DNA from: Cyanobacterium aponinum PCC 10605
Lineage (GTDB): Bacteria; Cyanobacteriota; Cyanobacteriia; Cyanobacteriales; Cyanobacteriaceae
Assembly: GCF_000317675.1 (NCBI RefSeq)
Contig: NC_019776.1
Span: 2,666,001 to 2,730,000 of the forward strand
Direction of reading: 5' to 3'
DNA: 64,000 nt
This document shows, one piece after another, positions 55,373 to 63,955 of this stretch. Numbering within the stretch: position 1 is the stretch's first letter; every line of letters begins with the position of its first letter. The translations under genes were made by a program, and so were the position numbers. A model generated the notes under the pieces. The model had not been told where the DNA came from. It made no database searches and worked only from the letters and a program-made list of their open reading frames with translations.

Positions 55373-55575
55373 AACCTGAGTTTTGGATAAGCTGAAAGCG
55401 TTATTTTATTTTCTCCTAGTCAGAAAACCTTATAGCTTCTTAGAAATAACGATAAAATTGCCTTAACCCGAACTGACGTTAAAAATATATTCAGCCCCTA
55501 CTTCCCCCTCTCACCCTCTCCCCTCATCACCCTAACACCTAACCTTATCGGATATTCTTAAATCGAACTGAGGTT
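55373..55575. mobile_element. MITE-like element, copy 6 (203 bp)
   Basis: Ends AACCTGAGTTTTGG and TCGAACTGAGGTT. The flanks GCTC/ACTC are an imperfect duplication. The left 100 bp or so match copies 2 and 3 (GGATAAGCTGAAAGC...GATAAAATTGCC), but the 20-bp palindrome section is replaced by another sequence with ATATATTCAGCCCC. The right terminus supplies two bases of the Uma2 stop codon. Confidence 0.8.
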
Positions 55576-56260
55576 ACTCAGATTTGGGTAAATCAATACC
55601 TTGTTGTTGCAAAAACTGTTTTAATTTTTCTAATTCCAACTCGGCTGAATCTGCCCGTTGTTTTTCCATGTCCGCCCGTTGTTTTTCCGCATCTGCCTTT
55701 TGTTTTAATTCAATGGTGGTTAAAAACGGACTCTCATCGGGGTAATAGACTTTTAAATTTTCTTGGGTGAAGACAAATTTTATCCCCAATCTCGGACTAA
55801 TCCAAGTATTAATATGATCGATGAGGGTTAATTTATCATTGATTCGTTGAAATCCAGTGAAGTCATGGCGATCAGGATCATAGATGTAATATTCTTCGAC
55901 CCCATAACGTTCATAAAATTGCTGTTTTTTCAACATTTCTTTCATGGTGTTGCTGGGTGAGATGATTTCAAATACCACTTGAGGGGCGATATTATCTTCT
56001 TCCCATTGACGATAAGAACCTCTATCACCTTTAGCTCTACCAAATACTACCATAACATCGGGGGCAACCCGAATATCAGGTTTTCCCTGTTGGGGATACC
56101 AGAGTAAATCACCGGCGACAAATACATTAGAGTTGTTAGCAAATAAACATTCCAAATTTTCTTTCAAAAATACAATCCAGCGAAATTGTTTTGTATTGTC
56201 TGCCATCGGTTGCCCATCGCTTTCGGGATAAATGATTTGATGTTCTACGGAGAGAGTCAT
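55574..56260 (-). CDS. Uma2 family putative endonuclease with coiled-coil tail
   Basis: A 228-residue Uma2/DUF820 protein. The core holds RVAPDVMVVFG (metal-binding Asp) and QVVFEIISPSNTMKEM with a nearby Lys (KQQFYERYGVEEYYIYDP), so the PD-(D/E)XK set looks intact. The C-terminal 55 residues form a heptad-like coiled coil (KADAEKQRADMEKQRADS). I chose ATG 56260 (MTLSVEHQIIYPE). A frame from 56389 adds 43 unrelated residues and would overlap the divergent glycosyltransferase gene. The stop codon TAA is built partly from the adjoining MITE end. Confidence 0.85.
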   Translation of the reverse strand: MTLSVEHQIIYPESDGQPMADNTKQFRWIVFLKENLECLFANNSNVFVAGDLLWYPQQGKPDIRVAPDVMVVFGRAKGDRGSYRQWEEDNIAPQVVFEIISPSNTMKEMLKKQQFYERYGVEEYYIYDPDRHDFTGFQRINDKLTLIDHINTWISPRLGIKFVFTQENLKVYYPDESPFLTTIELKQKADAEKQRADMEKQRADSAELELEKLKQFLQQQGIDLPKSE

Positions 56261-56336
56261 AATAGACAATCTATATATAATTGTTAAAGGGGATATTCTA
56301 TATTTAATTTTAACTCCCAATTCTGAACTCAACTTT

Positions 56337-57485
56337 ATGATTAATAGCCAAACAAAAAATAATCCTCTGTTTATTTCTTTAATACCCAATTTAATGGGAG
56401 GGGAAGGGCATATTATCCCCTATCATCAGTCAATTACTAAGGCGATGAATATTTTGGGGTGGCACCATGAAGTTATTTATTCAACGGAGGATAATTTACC
56501 TTCTTTACCTTCTCATTGGCAGGGTTGTGTTAAGGGTAATCAACTAGAAGAAAAAGCTAATATTTTTCAAACTATTAAGGATGTAGATTTATTTGCTAAA
56601 ACTATCAAAATTTTTCTGGAACAAAGGCTAATTTCTAATAGTAATCAACCGATAATTATTTTTGTTGAAAGGTTTATTCATTTACAATTATTTTCTTTAT
56701 TATTAGCTATTAATAATTTGCCAAAGGATAATTTATATATTTGGGTTTTATATCGTCATAATTTTCATCAGCATAAAACTAAAGGCATATATAAACTATT
56801 AAATAAACTTCTCAAAAAGTCTGTAAAAAAAGACCATTTCCATCTTTTTAGTGACAGCGAGTTATTGGCTAATTCTATGGAGAAGTATTTTAATGAAAGT
56901 TTTACGGTAATGCCTATTCCTCATACAGAATTTGTGGATAAAAATAGGGATCTTGAAAATAATTCTATCATTTGTTGGTGGGCAGGTCCTCCTCGTGAAG
57001 AGAAAGGATGGCAAGTAATTAGAAGTTTGGCAGACTATCCGATAAAAAATGGCGATAATTTCGTTTTAGTTACAGCAAAAAGTGCTGATTTAATCTCTAT
57101 TAATGGGGGAGTAAAAGTTATTACTACTGATGATAATTTGTCTCGTCTCGATTATATTCATTGGTTGCAAAAAACTGATATTATGTTGATACCCTATGAT
57201 GCGATCGCATATCAAGAGAGAACATCAGGTGTTTTCACTGAGGCAGTTATGGCGGGAAATATTCCTTTAACAACTACGAATACTTGGATGGCAAGGGAAT
57301 TGTTAAAATTTGGTTTAGATAATTTAATAATTAGTTGGGAAAATCCTGAATCTGTGTGGCAACATATAGAAAAAGTTTTTCATTGTCAGGAAACGAGATG
57401 CAAGTTAAAAAAAATGCAGGAAAGCTATCGCAATATTCATAATATCCACAATTTCGCCCATCAGTTTCTTATTAGTCTTGCTTAG
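56337..57485 (+). CDS. Glycosyltransferase family 1/4-like protein
   Basis: A 382-residue GT-B-like protein. The N-terminal LIPNLMGGEGHIIPYHQSITKAM and a C-terminal donor site (YQERTSGVFTEAVMAGNIPLTT) point to a GT4-type glycosyltransferase. The CWWAGPPREEKGWQVI stretch marks the start of the C-terminal lobe. Substrates unknown. Convergent with the kinase gene, 17 bp apart, and very AT-rich. Confidence 0.8.
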   Translation: MINSQTKNNPLFISLIPNLMGGEGHIIPYHQSITKAMNILGWHHEVIYSTEDNLPSLPSHWQGCVKGNQLEEKANIFQTIKDVDLFAKTIKIFLEQRLISNSNQPIIIFVERFIHLQLFSLLLAINNLPKDNLYIWVLYRHNFHQHKTKGIYKLLNKLLKKSVKKDHFHLFSDSELLANSMEKYFNESFTVMPIPHTEFVDKNRDLENNSIICWWAGPPREEKGWQVIRSLADYPIKNGDNFVLVTAKSADLISINGGVKVITTDDNLSRLDYIHWLQKTDIMLIPYDAIAYQERTSGVFTEAVMAGNIPLTTTNTWMARELLKFGLDNLIISWENPESVWQHIEKVFHCQETRCKLKKMQESYRNIHNIHNFAHQFLISLA

Positions 57486-57502
57486 TAAAAACTGTATTTA
57501 TG

Positions 57503-59332
57503 CTAAGAAAAATTAATAGGAATAACTTTATTATTTTTAATGGTTTTAAAGCGGTAAATTAGTTGTTTTTGCTCACTATTATCCCCAGTGATAGTAATAA
57601 TGGTATCTTCATTTAAAGGTGCGATCGCTCTTATATTATGTTGAAAATGGGATAAACCTAGTAAGTTTCCCTCTAAATTTAATAAAGCAACATTTCCCGA
57701 AGTACTAGCACAAATAAAGCCGGTGGTCATGGGATAATAAAAATCTGGGTAAAAATGAAGGGGAATGCGCTTAACAGAAAAGGGATAAAACTTAAGCAAA
57801 ATTAAATTATTTGTTTTTCTTTCTCCTGCCAATAAAGTCTTAGAATGTCGGGAATGATAAACGATTCTTCTTAATGGTAAAAATACGGTATAAGTATCAT
57901 ACCAAACTCCTCGACGGTTAAATAATCTAAAATAAGTTCGGTTTTTATCAATATCATTTTGAGTATAAATAACAATTCCATGACAGGAATCAAGAATAAT
58001 AATTTCTGAGGGAATAAAATCAGTAATTAAAGGAGTAATCGGGGATAAATCTTGTGTTTTGATTATTTGAAAGCCCTGCTCATTACCCTCAGTTTTCGTC
58101 ACCGCAAACCAACGACAATTACTATCTATTCCATAATGAAAATAATCACTTTTTATATGAATTAAACTTCTTTTTTTATCTTGACATAAATGGAGTTTAT
58201 ATACATCTCTTTCTTTGCTATCTTTGGTAACAACAACACAGCCATTATTAATGATTTTTAAATCAATAATATTCTCAGGAAAAAGATAGTTATTTTTAAA
58301 GCAAAAATTAATTTTTTGATGATGAAAATTAAATGTTTTAACCGTTACTTTTTTTGCACTGGTTTGATATAATAAGTTGCCTTGAGTTTTTAAACAAATA
58401 ATGTCTTCTTTATCATTTAGTTCTTCTTGTATTAATTCTAAATAAAGGGGCTTTTTTCTAATTTCTTCATAGAAACCAACATCTTTATTTTCTAAATCTA
58501 AAACACATTGTAAAATTTGTGCTTTCATTTCTGAGGCGGTGCGAAAACGATGTTGTGGTAATTTTTGTAAGGCTTCTCTTAAAATTAAACGCAAATTGGG
58601 AGATAAATTTTTAGGAAATTTGGGTTGTCTGTTTAAATGGGCAAACATTATTTCTGAAGGAGTGCCAGAAAAAGGACGAACTCCTGTAATTAACTCATAT
58701 AAGATAATACCCACAGAATAAATATCAGACCCATAAGAATATTTACCGTAAAATTGCTCTGGTGCCATATAGGCAGGAGAACCAGTATCACCCATATTAC
58801 TAATGTTTGCGATCGCATCTTCAACCTCAATTTTAGCGATACCAAAATCGGAAATTTTAGCTTTCCATCCCTGAGAAGTAACGGAGAGTAAAATATTTTC
58901 TGGCTTTAAATCTCGATGGATGATTCCCTCTTTGTGAGCATGACTTAAACCTTCTAATATATCGATAATGATTTTTAGCTTATATTCAATATTCACCCTA
59001 TTATTATTTGCAGCGAGTAAATCTCTTAAAGTGCCTCCATCGCAATATTCTGTGACTAAATATCTTTTGTCCTGATAATGCTCTACTCCATAACAACGAA
59101 TAATGTTAGGATGATCTAAACTTAGTAAAATGCGAATCTCTCTTAAGAATTTTTTTGTCGAGAATTTAAAAGGATTTAATTCTTTCAGTGCCACTAATTC
59201 TCCTGTTTGACGATGTATAGCGGCATAGACTTTCCCAAATTGTCCTTCTCCTGCCAAACCAACTATTCTGTAGTGTGAATTTTGCACGGATTTTATCTCA
59301 CAACGAACCGACGTAAATTTTGAGTTTATCAT
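57503..59332 (-). CDS. Serine/threonine protein kinase with beta-rich C-terminus
   Basis: A Hanks-type kinase. Glycine loop LAGEGQFGKVYAA (27-39), Lys50, catalytic HRDLKPEN (139-146), DFG 162-164, and APE-like MAPEQFYGKYSYGSD. The kinase domain ends near 270. The remaining 340 residues lack a membrane helix and show repeated beta-strand-like segments (CVVVTKDSKERDVYKL, GNVALLNLEGNLLGL), suggesting a propeller-type sensor or interaction domain. A soluble cytoplasmic kinase; targets unknown. Confidence 0.9.
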   Translation of the reverse strand: MINSKFTSVRCEIKSVQNSHYRIVGLAGEGQFGKVYAAIHRQTGELVALKELNPFKFSTKKFLREIRILLSLDHPNIIRCYGVEHYQDKRYLVTEYCDGGTLRDLLAANNNRVNIEYKLKIIIDILEGLSHAHKEGIIHRDLKPENILLSVTSQGWKAKISDFGIAKIEVEDAIANISNMGDTGSPAYMAPEQFYGKYSYGSDIYSVGIILYELITGVRPFSGTPSEIMFAHLNRQPKFPKNLSPNLRLILREALQKLPQHRFRTASEMKAQILQCVLDLENKDVGFYEEIRKKPLYLELIQEELNDKEDIICLKTQGNLLYQTSAKKVTVKTFNFHHQKINFCFKNNYLFPENIIDLKIINNGCVVVTKDSKERDVYKLHLCQDKKRSLIHIKSDYFHYGIDSNCRWFAVTKTEGNEQGFQIIKTQDLSPITPLITDFIPSEIIILDSCHGIVIYTQNDIDKNRTYFRLFNRRGVWYDTYTVFLPLRRIVYHSRHSKTLLAGERKTNNLILLKFYPFSVKRIPLHFYPDFYYPMTTGFICASTSGNVALLNLEGNLLGLSHFQHNIRAIAPLNEDTIITITGDNSEQKQLIYRFKTIKNNKVIPINFS

Positions 59333-59483
59333 GTAATAATGACATTATGTATCTTACAATACATAGAGATTTGTAAACTGTGTTTATTACAAGTCATAGA
59401 AAGTTATAATTTTAATTTACACCGCAATTATATTTTTGAAACATTTATTTATGGTCGCCATATTCCCAGAAAATAAACATAGA

Positions 59484-60518
59484 ATGCCCCTAACACCGAT
59501 TTTTAACCCCCAAGGGGACGATCGCATCGAAAACAGAACTATTTGGTTCGGTAACACTACAAACTTGATGCAACTTAATGATGTACGCTATTCATGGGCG
59601 ATTGGACTTTATCAACAGATGCGGGAAAATTTTTGGATTCCCCAGAAACTAGATATTACACAAGATGTCACAGATTACTGGAATTTGACTAATGATGAAC
59701 GTCGTGCCTTTGAGGGGATTTTATCATATTTAACCTTCTTAGACTCTGTTCAAACCTGCAATATCCCCCACTTAAAAAGTTCCATTACTGCCCCTGAAAT
59801 CAGCTTATGTATGGCAGAACAAATTTCTCAAGAGGGGATGCACAATCACGCTTATCAATACATGATTGAAACCATTATTCCCAGTGAAAAGAGAGATAAG
59901 GTATATGATTTTTGGCGTACAGATAAAGTATTAGCAGGTAGGTGTGAATTTATTGCTCGGATGTATCAAAAATACATTGATAATCCCACTGAGGAGAATT
60001 ATTTTATTGCCTTGTTAGCTGATTATTTATTAGAGAGTCTCTATTTCTATAACGGCTTTATTTACTTTTATAATCTCGCCGCAAGAATGTTGATGCCCGG
60101 GAGTGCAGATATATTCAAAATGATTAATCGTGATGAATTATCCCACGTTAGACTATATCAAAGATTGATCCCTGAAGCGATGCGATCGTTTCCACATTCT
60201 CTTGATCAAATTTATGAAATGTTTGATACTGCGGTACAGCATGAATGTCGTTGGACTAATCACATTGTAGGGGATAATATCCTAGGAATAACCCAATCAA
60301 GCACAGAACGCTATACAAAATATCTAGCAAATATTAGACTAAGAGCGATCGGACTTGATCCTCTCTATACAGATCCTGAGTATAGCAAAAGTCCTTACAC
60401 CCATTTAGAAAAATTCTCAGACACGAAAAAAGATGGTAATACTAAAGCTAATTTCTTTGAGTCTAGTGTTACTAGCTATGTGATGTCTTCTGGAGTTGCT
60501 GGTTGGGAAGAAATTTAA
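59484..60518 (+). CDS. nrdB: Class I ribonucleotide reductase beta subunit
   Basis: Radical-generating subunit of ribonucleotide reductase. Metal ligands and radical Tyr are readable: Asp in FLDSVQ, the E-x2-H-x3-Y block in QEGMHNHAY (Glu, His and the Tyr equivalent to E. coli Y122), Glu in LLESLYFYNGF, and E..H in NRDELSHVRLY. The Tyr supports a tyrosyl-radical class Ia/b enzyme rather than class Ic. Start uncertain: ATG 59484 (MPLTPIFNPQGDD) fits homologues, while ATG 59451 and TTG 59436 are in frame upstream. No nrdA nearby. Confidence 0.92.
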   Translation: MPLTPIFNPQGDDRIENRTIWFGNTTNLMQLNDVRYSWAIGLYQQMRENFWIPQKLDITQDVTDYWNLTNDERRAFEGILSYLTFLDSVQTCNIPHLKSSITAPEISLCMAEQISQEGMHNHAYQYMIETIIPSEKRDKVYDFWRTDKVLAGRCEFIARMYQKYIDNPTEENYFIALLADYLLESLYFYNGFIYFYNLAARMLMPGSADIFKMINRDELSHVRLYQRLIPEAMRSFPHSLDQIYEMFDTAVQHECRWTNHIVGDNILGITQSSTERYTKYLANIRLRAIGLDPLYTDPEYSKSPYTHLEKFSDTKKDGNTKANFFESSVTSYVMSSGVAGWEEI

Positions 60519-60595
60519 TTAGATAAGGGCTTAGGGTGCTAGGTTTAGGAGCTTTTAATTCTTAATCTTTAATTATAAACTATTTACCTTGCCTT

Positions 60596-60613
60596 CCCCC
60601 CTCGAGAGGGGGG
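60596..60613. repeat. G/C hairpin CCCCCCTC-GA-GAGGGGGG, fourth copy
   Basis: Same 8-bp-stem hairpin as at 23205, 42721 and 49119, here reversed in context (...GATGAAGGGGGGTTTGCC follows). It sits between the convergent ends of nrdB and the next gene, where it could stop transcription from either side. Confidence 0.75.
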
Positions 60614-60658
60614 ATGAAGGGGGGTTTGCCCTTTGCCCTTTGCTATGATGCCAAAGCA

Positions 60659-61546
60659 TTAAACTTCAAACATAGCACGAGAAATTAAACTTTTAGCAAT
60701 GGATTGAGTGCCTGTGTGTTCAAAATAATTAGTGGACATATCAAGAAAGGCGGCCACATAGTCAAATTGATCCTCAGAAAATTCAATAAAATTATGAAGA
60801 CTGCTTAAGAGTTTATCTCTGGTTAGGCTATGATTGGCGACAAATCCTGTCATCCAACCTTTTACCGCCGAAAAGCTATCGTGAATAAATTGTAATTGTC
60901 CTGCGGGATTATCTCCCGGAATTAAACGACTAACTTGAGAAAAAGAGGAATTATTACTCAATTCTTTTCCTGAAAGATTATTCAAGGTTGACTCGATTTG
61001 CAGGATAAAATCTCCTCCAAAGGGAATTAAACCATCAAAACAAACTAACCCTCCCATACGAATTAGGGCTTCTTTTTCGTATTCTCCTAATGCTTTGACA
61101 AAGTCACTAATGCTATCTCCGGGTAAACCGTTAATCTGACAAAATGCCACCACTTCCACCACTAATTTAATGGCTAAATCGATGGCTTGGGCTTTTTCGT
61201 TATTGGGGGTGAGACGGTTAAGGAAACCTAGTAACTTGATTTTTTCTCCTACTTTATTGGCTAATGCCGCCGCCCCTAAAGCGTAATCGGTTTTATCTAC
61301 GGTTTGATATAGCCAAAGGGCGTTTTGATACCCTTGAGTCTTATCGTTAAATAACCAGACAGCGCGATCGCCTATTTTTTGGATCATTTCTTCATCGTTT
61401 TCCCCTGTTACCTGACGAATCATTTCTTCAAAATTCGTAATATTTTCCCATTGTCCGGGGATGAATTTATCCAGACTTTTTAGAGCTAAAGTCGTAATAT
61501 TATTTTGGGGTAATTCGTTAACTAATTCGTAAATTGCTTTGCTCAT
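60659..61546 (-). CDS. Conserved cyanobacterial protein of unknown function
   Basis: A 295-residue, mostly helical soluble protein that I do not recognise. Notable stretches are ALWLYQTVDKTDYALGAAALANKVG and the Gly-rich MGGLVCFDGLIPFGGDF in the middle, with FIEFSEDQFDYVAAFLDM near the end. There is no signal peptide or membrane segment. It lies 40 bp upstream of a lipoprotein gene whose transcription would run ahead of it, so the two may share a message. Confidence 0.65.
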   Translation of the reverse strand: MSKAIYELVNELPQNNITTLALKSLDKFIPGQWENITNFEEMIRQVTGENDEEMIQKIGDRAVWLFNDKTQGYQNALWLYQTVDKTDYALGAAALANKVGEKIKLLGFLNRLTPNNEKAQAIDLAIKLVVEVVAFCQINGLPGDSISDFVKALGEYEKEALIRMGGLVCFDGLIPFGGDFILQIESTLNNLSGKELSNNSSFSQVSRLIPGDNPAGQLQFIHDSFSAVKGWMTGFVANHSLTRDKLLSSLHNFIEFSEDQFDYVAAFLDMSTNYFEHTGTQSIAKSLISRAMFEV

Positions 61547-61585
61547 GATATTTTTTTTTGAATATTAAAAAATGCTGTTTTTTGT

Positions 61586-62101
61586 TTATTTTTGTTGAGC
61601 TAAATTGGCTAAATCAAATTTATTTAACCATTCTTTTCTTTCTTCTGCGGTAAAATTAGGATCACTGGATCTGATACTTACTTGATAGCGATCGCCTACT
61701 AAAACAGCAGTGTTATTAGACCCCTTTTCCACAGTGGGAAAGCCCTTAATTGTTTCTGTGGCATTGGCAAAATCGTTTTTAGCAGTGGGATTGCTGATGG
61801 TATCAAAAATAGCTAAGGTAGCAACATCTTGCCCTTGAAATTTTAATTTTGCTTGAACAAAACCTGTTTTTTCTTGAGTGAAAACCCGTTCATAATCACC
61901 ACTACTAACAGGAAAAAATTGATTAAAACTAGCCCCTTTAACAGCATCTTTACTCACCGCCGTGTTTTTATTTCCTGCGGCAATACTATCTTGTTGTGCT
62001 TGTTCAAAACGAGAAGGAGGTTGAGGAGAACAAGCAGTTAATGTTAATAGAAAAAGTAAAGAAACAGAAACTATTAAATGAGATATTTTTTTCTTAAACA
62101 T
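61586..62101 (-). CDS. Putative lipoprotein
   Basis: A 171-residue protein with a basic start (MFKKKISHLI), hydrophobic core and canonical lipobox LTAC (Cys, about 24), then a soluble domain (SGDYERVFTQEKTGFVQAKL; GDRYQVSIRSSDPNF). The frame can be extended to 62227, but ATG 62101 gives a proper signal peptide. Family not recognised. Expected at the periplasmic face of a membrane. Confidence 0.75.
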   Translation of the reverse strand: MFKKKISHLIVSVSLLFLLTLTACSPQPPSRFEQAQQDSIAAGNKNTAVSKDAVKGASFNQFFPVSSGDYERVFTQEKTGFVQAKLKFQGQDVATLAIFDTISNPTAKNDFANATETIKGFPTVEKGSNNTAVLVGDRYQVSIRSSDPNFTAEERKEWLNKFDLANLAQQK

Positions 62102-62240
62102 TGGCTCAGTTAAATTTATCTTGATAGCAATATTATATTGAGATTTTTCAGAAAATTTTAGGTAAATAAAAAATATAGATAAGCTAGGAGTGCATTTTTG
62201 TTTACTGGCGATGATAAGTAGAGCCAATTAAATAAAAGAA

Positions 62241-62331
62241 AGTTTGTAGTTACCCCTTTAGAGGTTTTAAACGTTCTTGAAATAATGAAACCGAGCCCTT
62301 ACTACTAACCGAGCCTATCTTACGTTTAATT
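62241..62331. repeat. Dispersed ~90-bp repeat, copy B (inverted)
   Basis: Reverse-complement match of 40231-40322. Shared features are AGTTTGTAGTTACCCCTTTA and ACCGAGCCCTTACTACTAACCGA, with short indels. It fills the spacer between the divergent lipoprotein and Tll0287-like genes. Confidence 0.7.
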
Positions 62332-62391
62332 AAAACCATATGGTTATTGAGTTATATAATTGATATTGTAGCTTTAAATTTTGAGGTCTTT

Positions 62392-62994
62392 ATGATAAAA
62401 AAATTATGGAAAATGGTGTTGAGCATTCTTTGTGTTTCTCTAATTTGGTTTAGTGGTGGGAATAAGATACTTCATGCGGATACCCTTCCCAATGATTTGG
62501 GAAAAGCAGTGACAGAAATTGAAAATTTGGATGAAATGCGATCGCATCTTGCTAGTTTTTTGGAATCAACCCCAGACAAACCAACTCCAGATACTTTTAA
62601 ACAAGTGTGTAAACCAGTGGGTATGAAGATGAAACAACTGGGGGAAGAAAATGGTTGGCAAACAAAGCAAATAGCGAAAAAATATCGTAATCCTAACCAT
62701 GCTCCCCAAAATTTACAGGAAGTCATGGCATTAGCCAAATTTGAACAAGACGAAAATCTAAAAGGATTTTGGCAACCAGAAATTGTAGATGGAGTCAAAG
62801 GCACAAAATATTATCGCCGTATTAACGTAGAATCAAGTTGTTTAGCTTGTCATGGCTTAAAAAATGAGCGTCCTAGCTTTGTTCAACAAAAATATCCTCA
62901 AGATTTAGCCTATAATTTCCATGTGGGAGATTTAAGAGGTATGTATTCGGTATTTATTCCCGAAGATGCTATCGAGGCTTTAAAAGACAACTAA
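62392..62994 (+). CDS. Tll0287-like (DUF3365) c-type haem protein
   Basis: A 200-residue secreted protein. Signal peptide with a cut near LHADT (about 29-31); the single haem c site CLACHG with the fifth ligand His lies near residue 160. The surrounding WQPEIVDGVKGTKYYRRINVESSCLACHG and the closing YNFHVGDLRGMYSVFIP match the Tll0287-like/DUF3365 sensor fold. Its redox partner is unknown. ATG 62392 is preferred over the upstream in-frame start at 62347 because it gives a clean signal peptide and has a GAGG site 6 bp upstream. Confidence 0.87.
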   Translation: MIKKLWKMVLSILCVSLIWFSGGNKILHADTLPNDLGKAVTEIENLDEMRSHLASFLESTPDKPTPDTFKQVCKPVGMKMKQLGEENGWQTKQIAKKYRNPNHAPQNLQEVMALAKFEQDENLKGFWQPEIVDGVKGTKYYRRINVESSCLACHGLKNERPSFVQQKYPQDLAYNFHVGDLRGMYSVFIPEDAIEALKDN

Positions 62995-63043
62995 CATCTT
63001 TAAGGGTACAATAATTTATGTTTGCTTTTGGAGAGATTATTGC

Positions 63044-63955
63044 ATGAGTAACCCTGATTCTATTGTTGTAAAAGTACCTGCAACCACCGCTAATTTAGGG
63101 GCAGGTTTTGACTGTATTGGGGCGGCACTAGAATTTTATAATGAGTTTGCATTTAGTTTGAGTCAAGATGATACAACCTTTACCGTTGAAGGGGAAGGGG
63201 CAGATAAAATTACTTTAGATGAAAATAACCTTTTATATCAGTCTTTTCTTTACTATTATCAACAACTTAATTTAACTCCTCCTAAAGTTAACATTTCTAT
63301 TAAAATCAATGTACCCTTAGCCAGAGGTTTGGGAAGTTCTGCAACAGCTATTATTGCGGGGTTATTAGGGGCAAATCACTTTTCTTCTAATTCATTAACC
63401 CAAACAGAATTACTAGAAATGGCGATCGCACTAGAAGGACATCCCGATAACGTTGTACCTGCCCTCCTCGGTAATTGTATTTTATCTGTAGGAGAAAAAG
63501 GAAATTGGCATTTTGTCCCTATTAATTGTCATGAAAAGATCAAATTTATAGTTGCTATTCCCGACTTTGAATTATCTACCGAATCCGCTAGAAAAGTTTT
63601 ACCCCCTCATTTAACTTATAGTGAAGCTGTTTATAACATAGCCCATTTAGGCTTGTTAATTAAAGCCTTAGAGACAGGAAACGAAGATTGGTTGAGAGAA
63701 GCATTAGAAGACAAACTTCATCAACCCTATCGTAAAAGTTTAATCAAAGGCTATGACGAGATTTATCAAGCCGTTGTCAAAGGTGGGGGATATGGTATGG
63801 TAATTAGTGGGGCGGGGCCTACTTTACTGGCTCTTACCAGTGAGCAACATCAAGAAACTGTTACTCAGGCTATGGCACAAACTTGGGCTAGTTTAGGTGT
63901 AAATGCGATCGTCAAATGCCTTAATCTGAACACTCAGGGAGCAATTAGTGAATAG
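63044..63955 (+). CDS. thrB: Homoserine kinase
   Basis: GHMP kinase phosphorylating homoserine for threonine synthesis. ATP loop PLARGLGSSATAI (about 90-102), N-terminal KVPATTANLGAGFDCIGAALE, and the C-terminal GAGPTLLAL motif. Full length at 303 residues. Its last two sense codons and stop (AGT GAA TAG) are the first unit of a heptamer array that continues downstream. Confidence 0.95.
   Translation: MSNPDSIVVKVPATTANLGAGFDCIGAALEFYNEFAFSLSQDDTTFTVEGEGADKITLDENNLLYQSFLYYYQQLNLTPPKVNISIKINVPLARGLGSSATAIIAGLLGANHFSSNSLTQTELLEMAIALEGHPDNVVPALLGNCILSVGEKGNWHFVPINCHEKIKFIVAIPDFELSTESARKVLPPHLTYSEAVYNIAHLGLLIKALETGNEDWLREALEDKLHQPYRKSLIKGYDEIYQAVVKGGGYGMVISGAGPTLLALTSEQHQETVTQAMAQTWASLGVNAIVKCLNLNTQGAISE

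Noticed and set aside
56261-56389. Longer N-terminus for the minus-strand Uma2 protein
   Set aside because: The extra 43 residues are unrelated to the family and would overlap the start of the divergent glycosyltransferase gene.
62102-62227. Longer N-terminus for the lipoprotein at 61586
   Set aside because: It would bury the signal peptide and lipobox 42 residues inside the protein; ATG 62101 gives a standard lipoprotein start.
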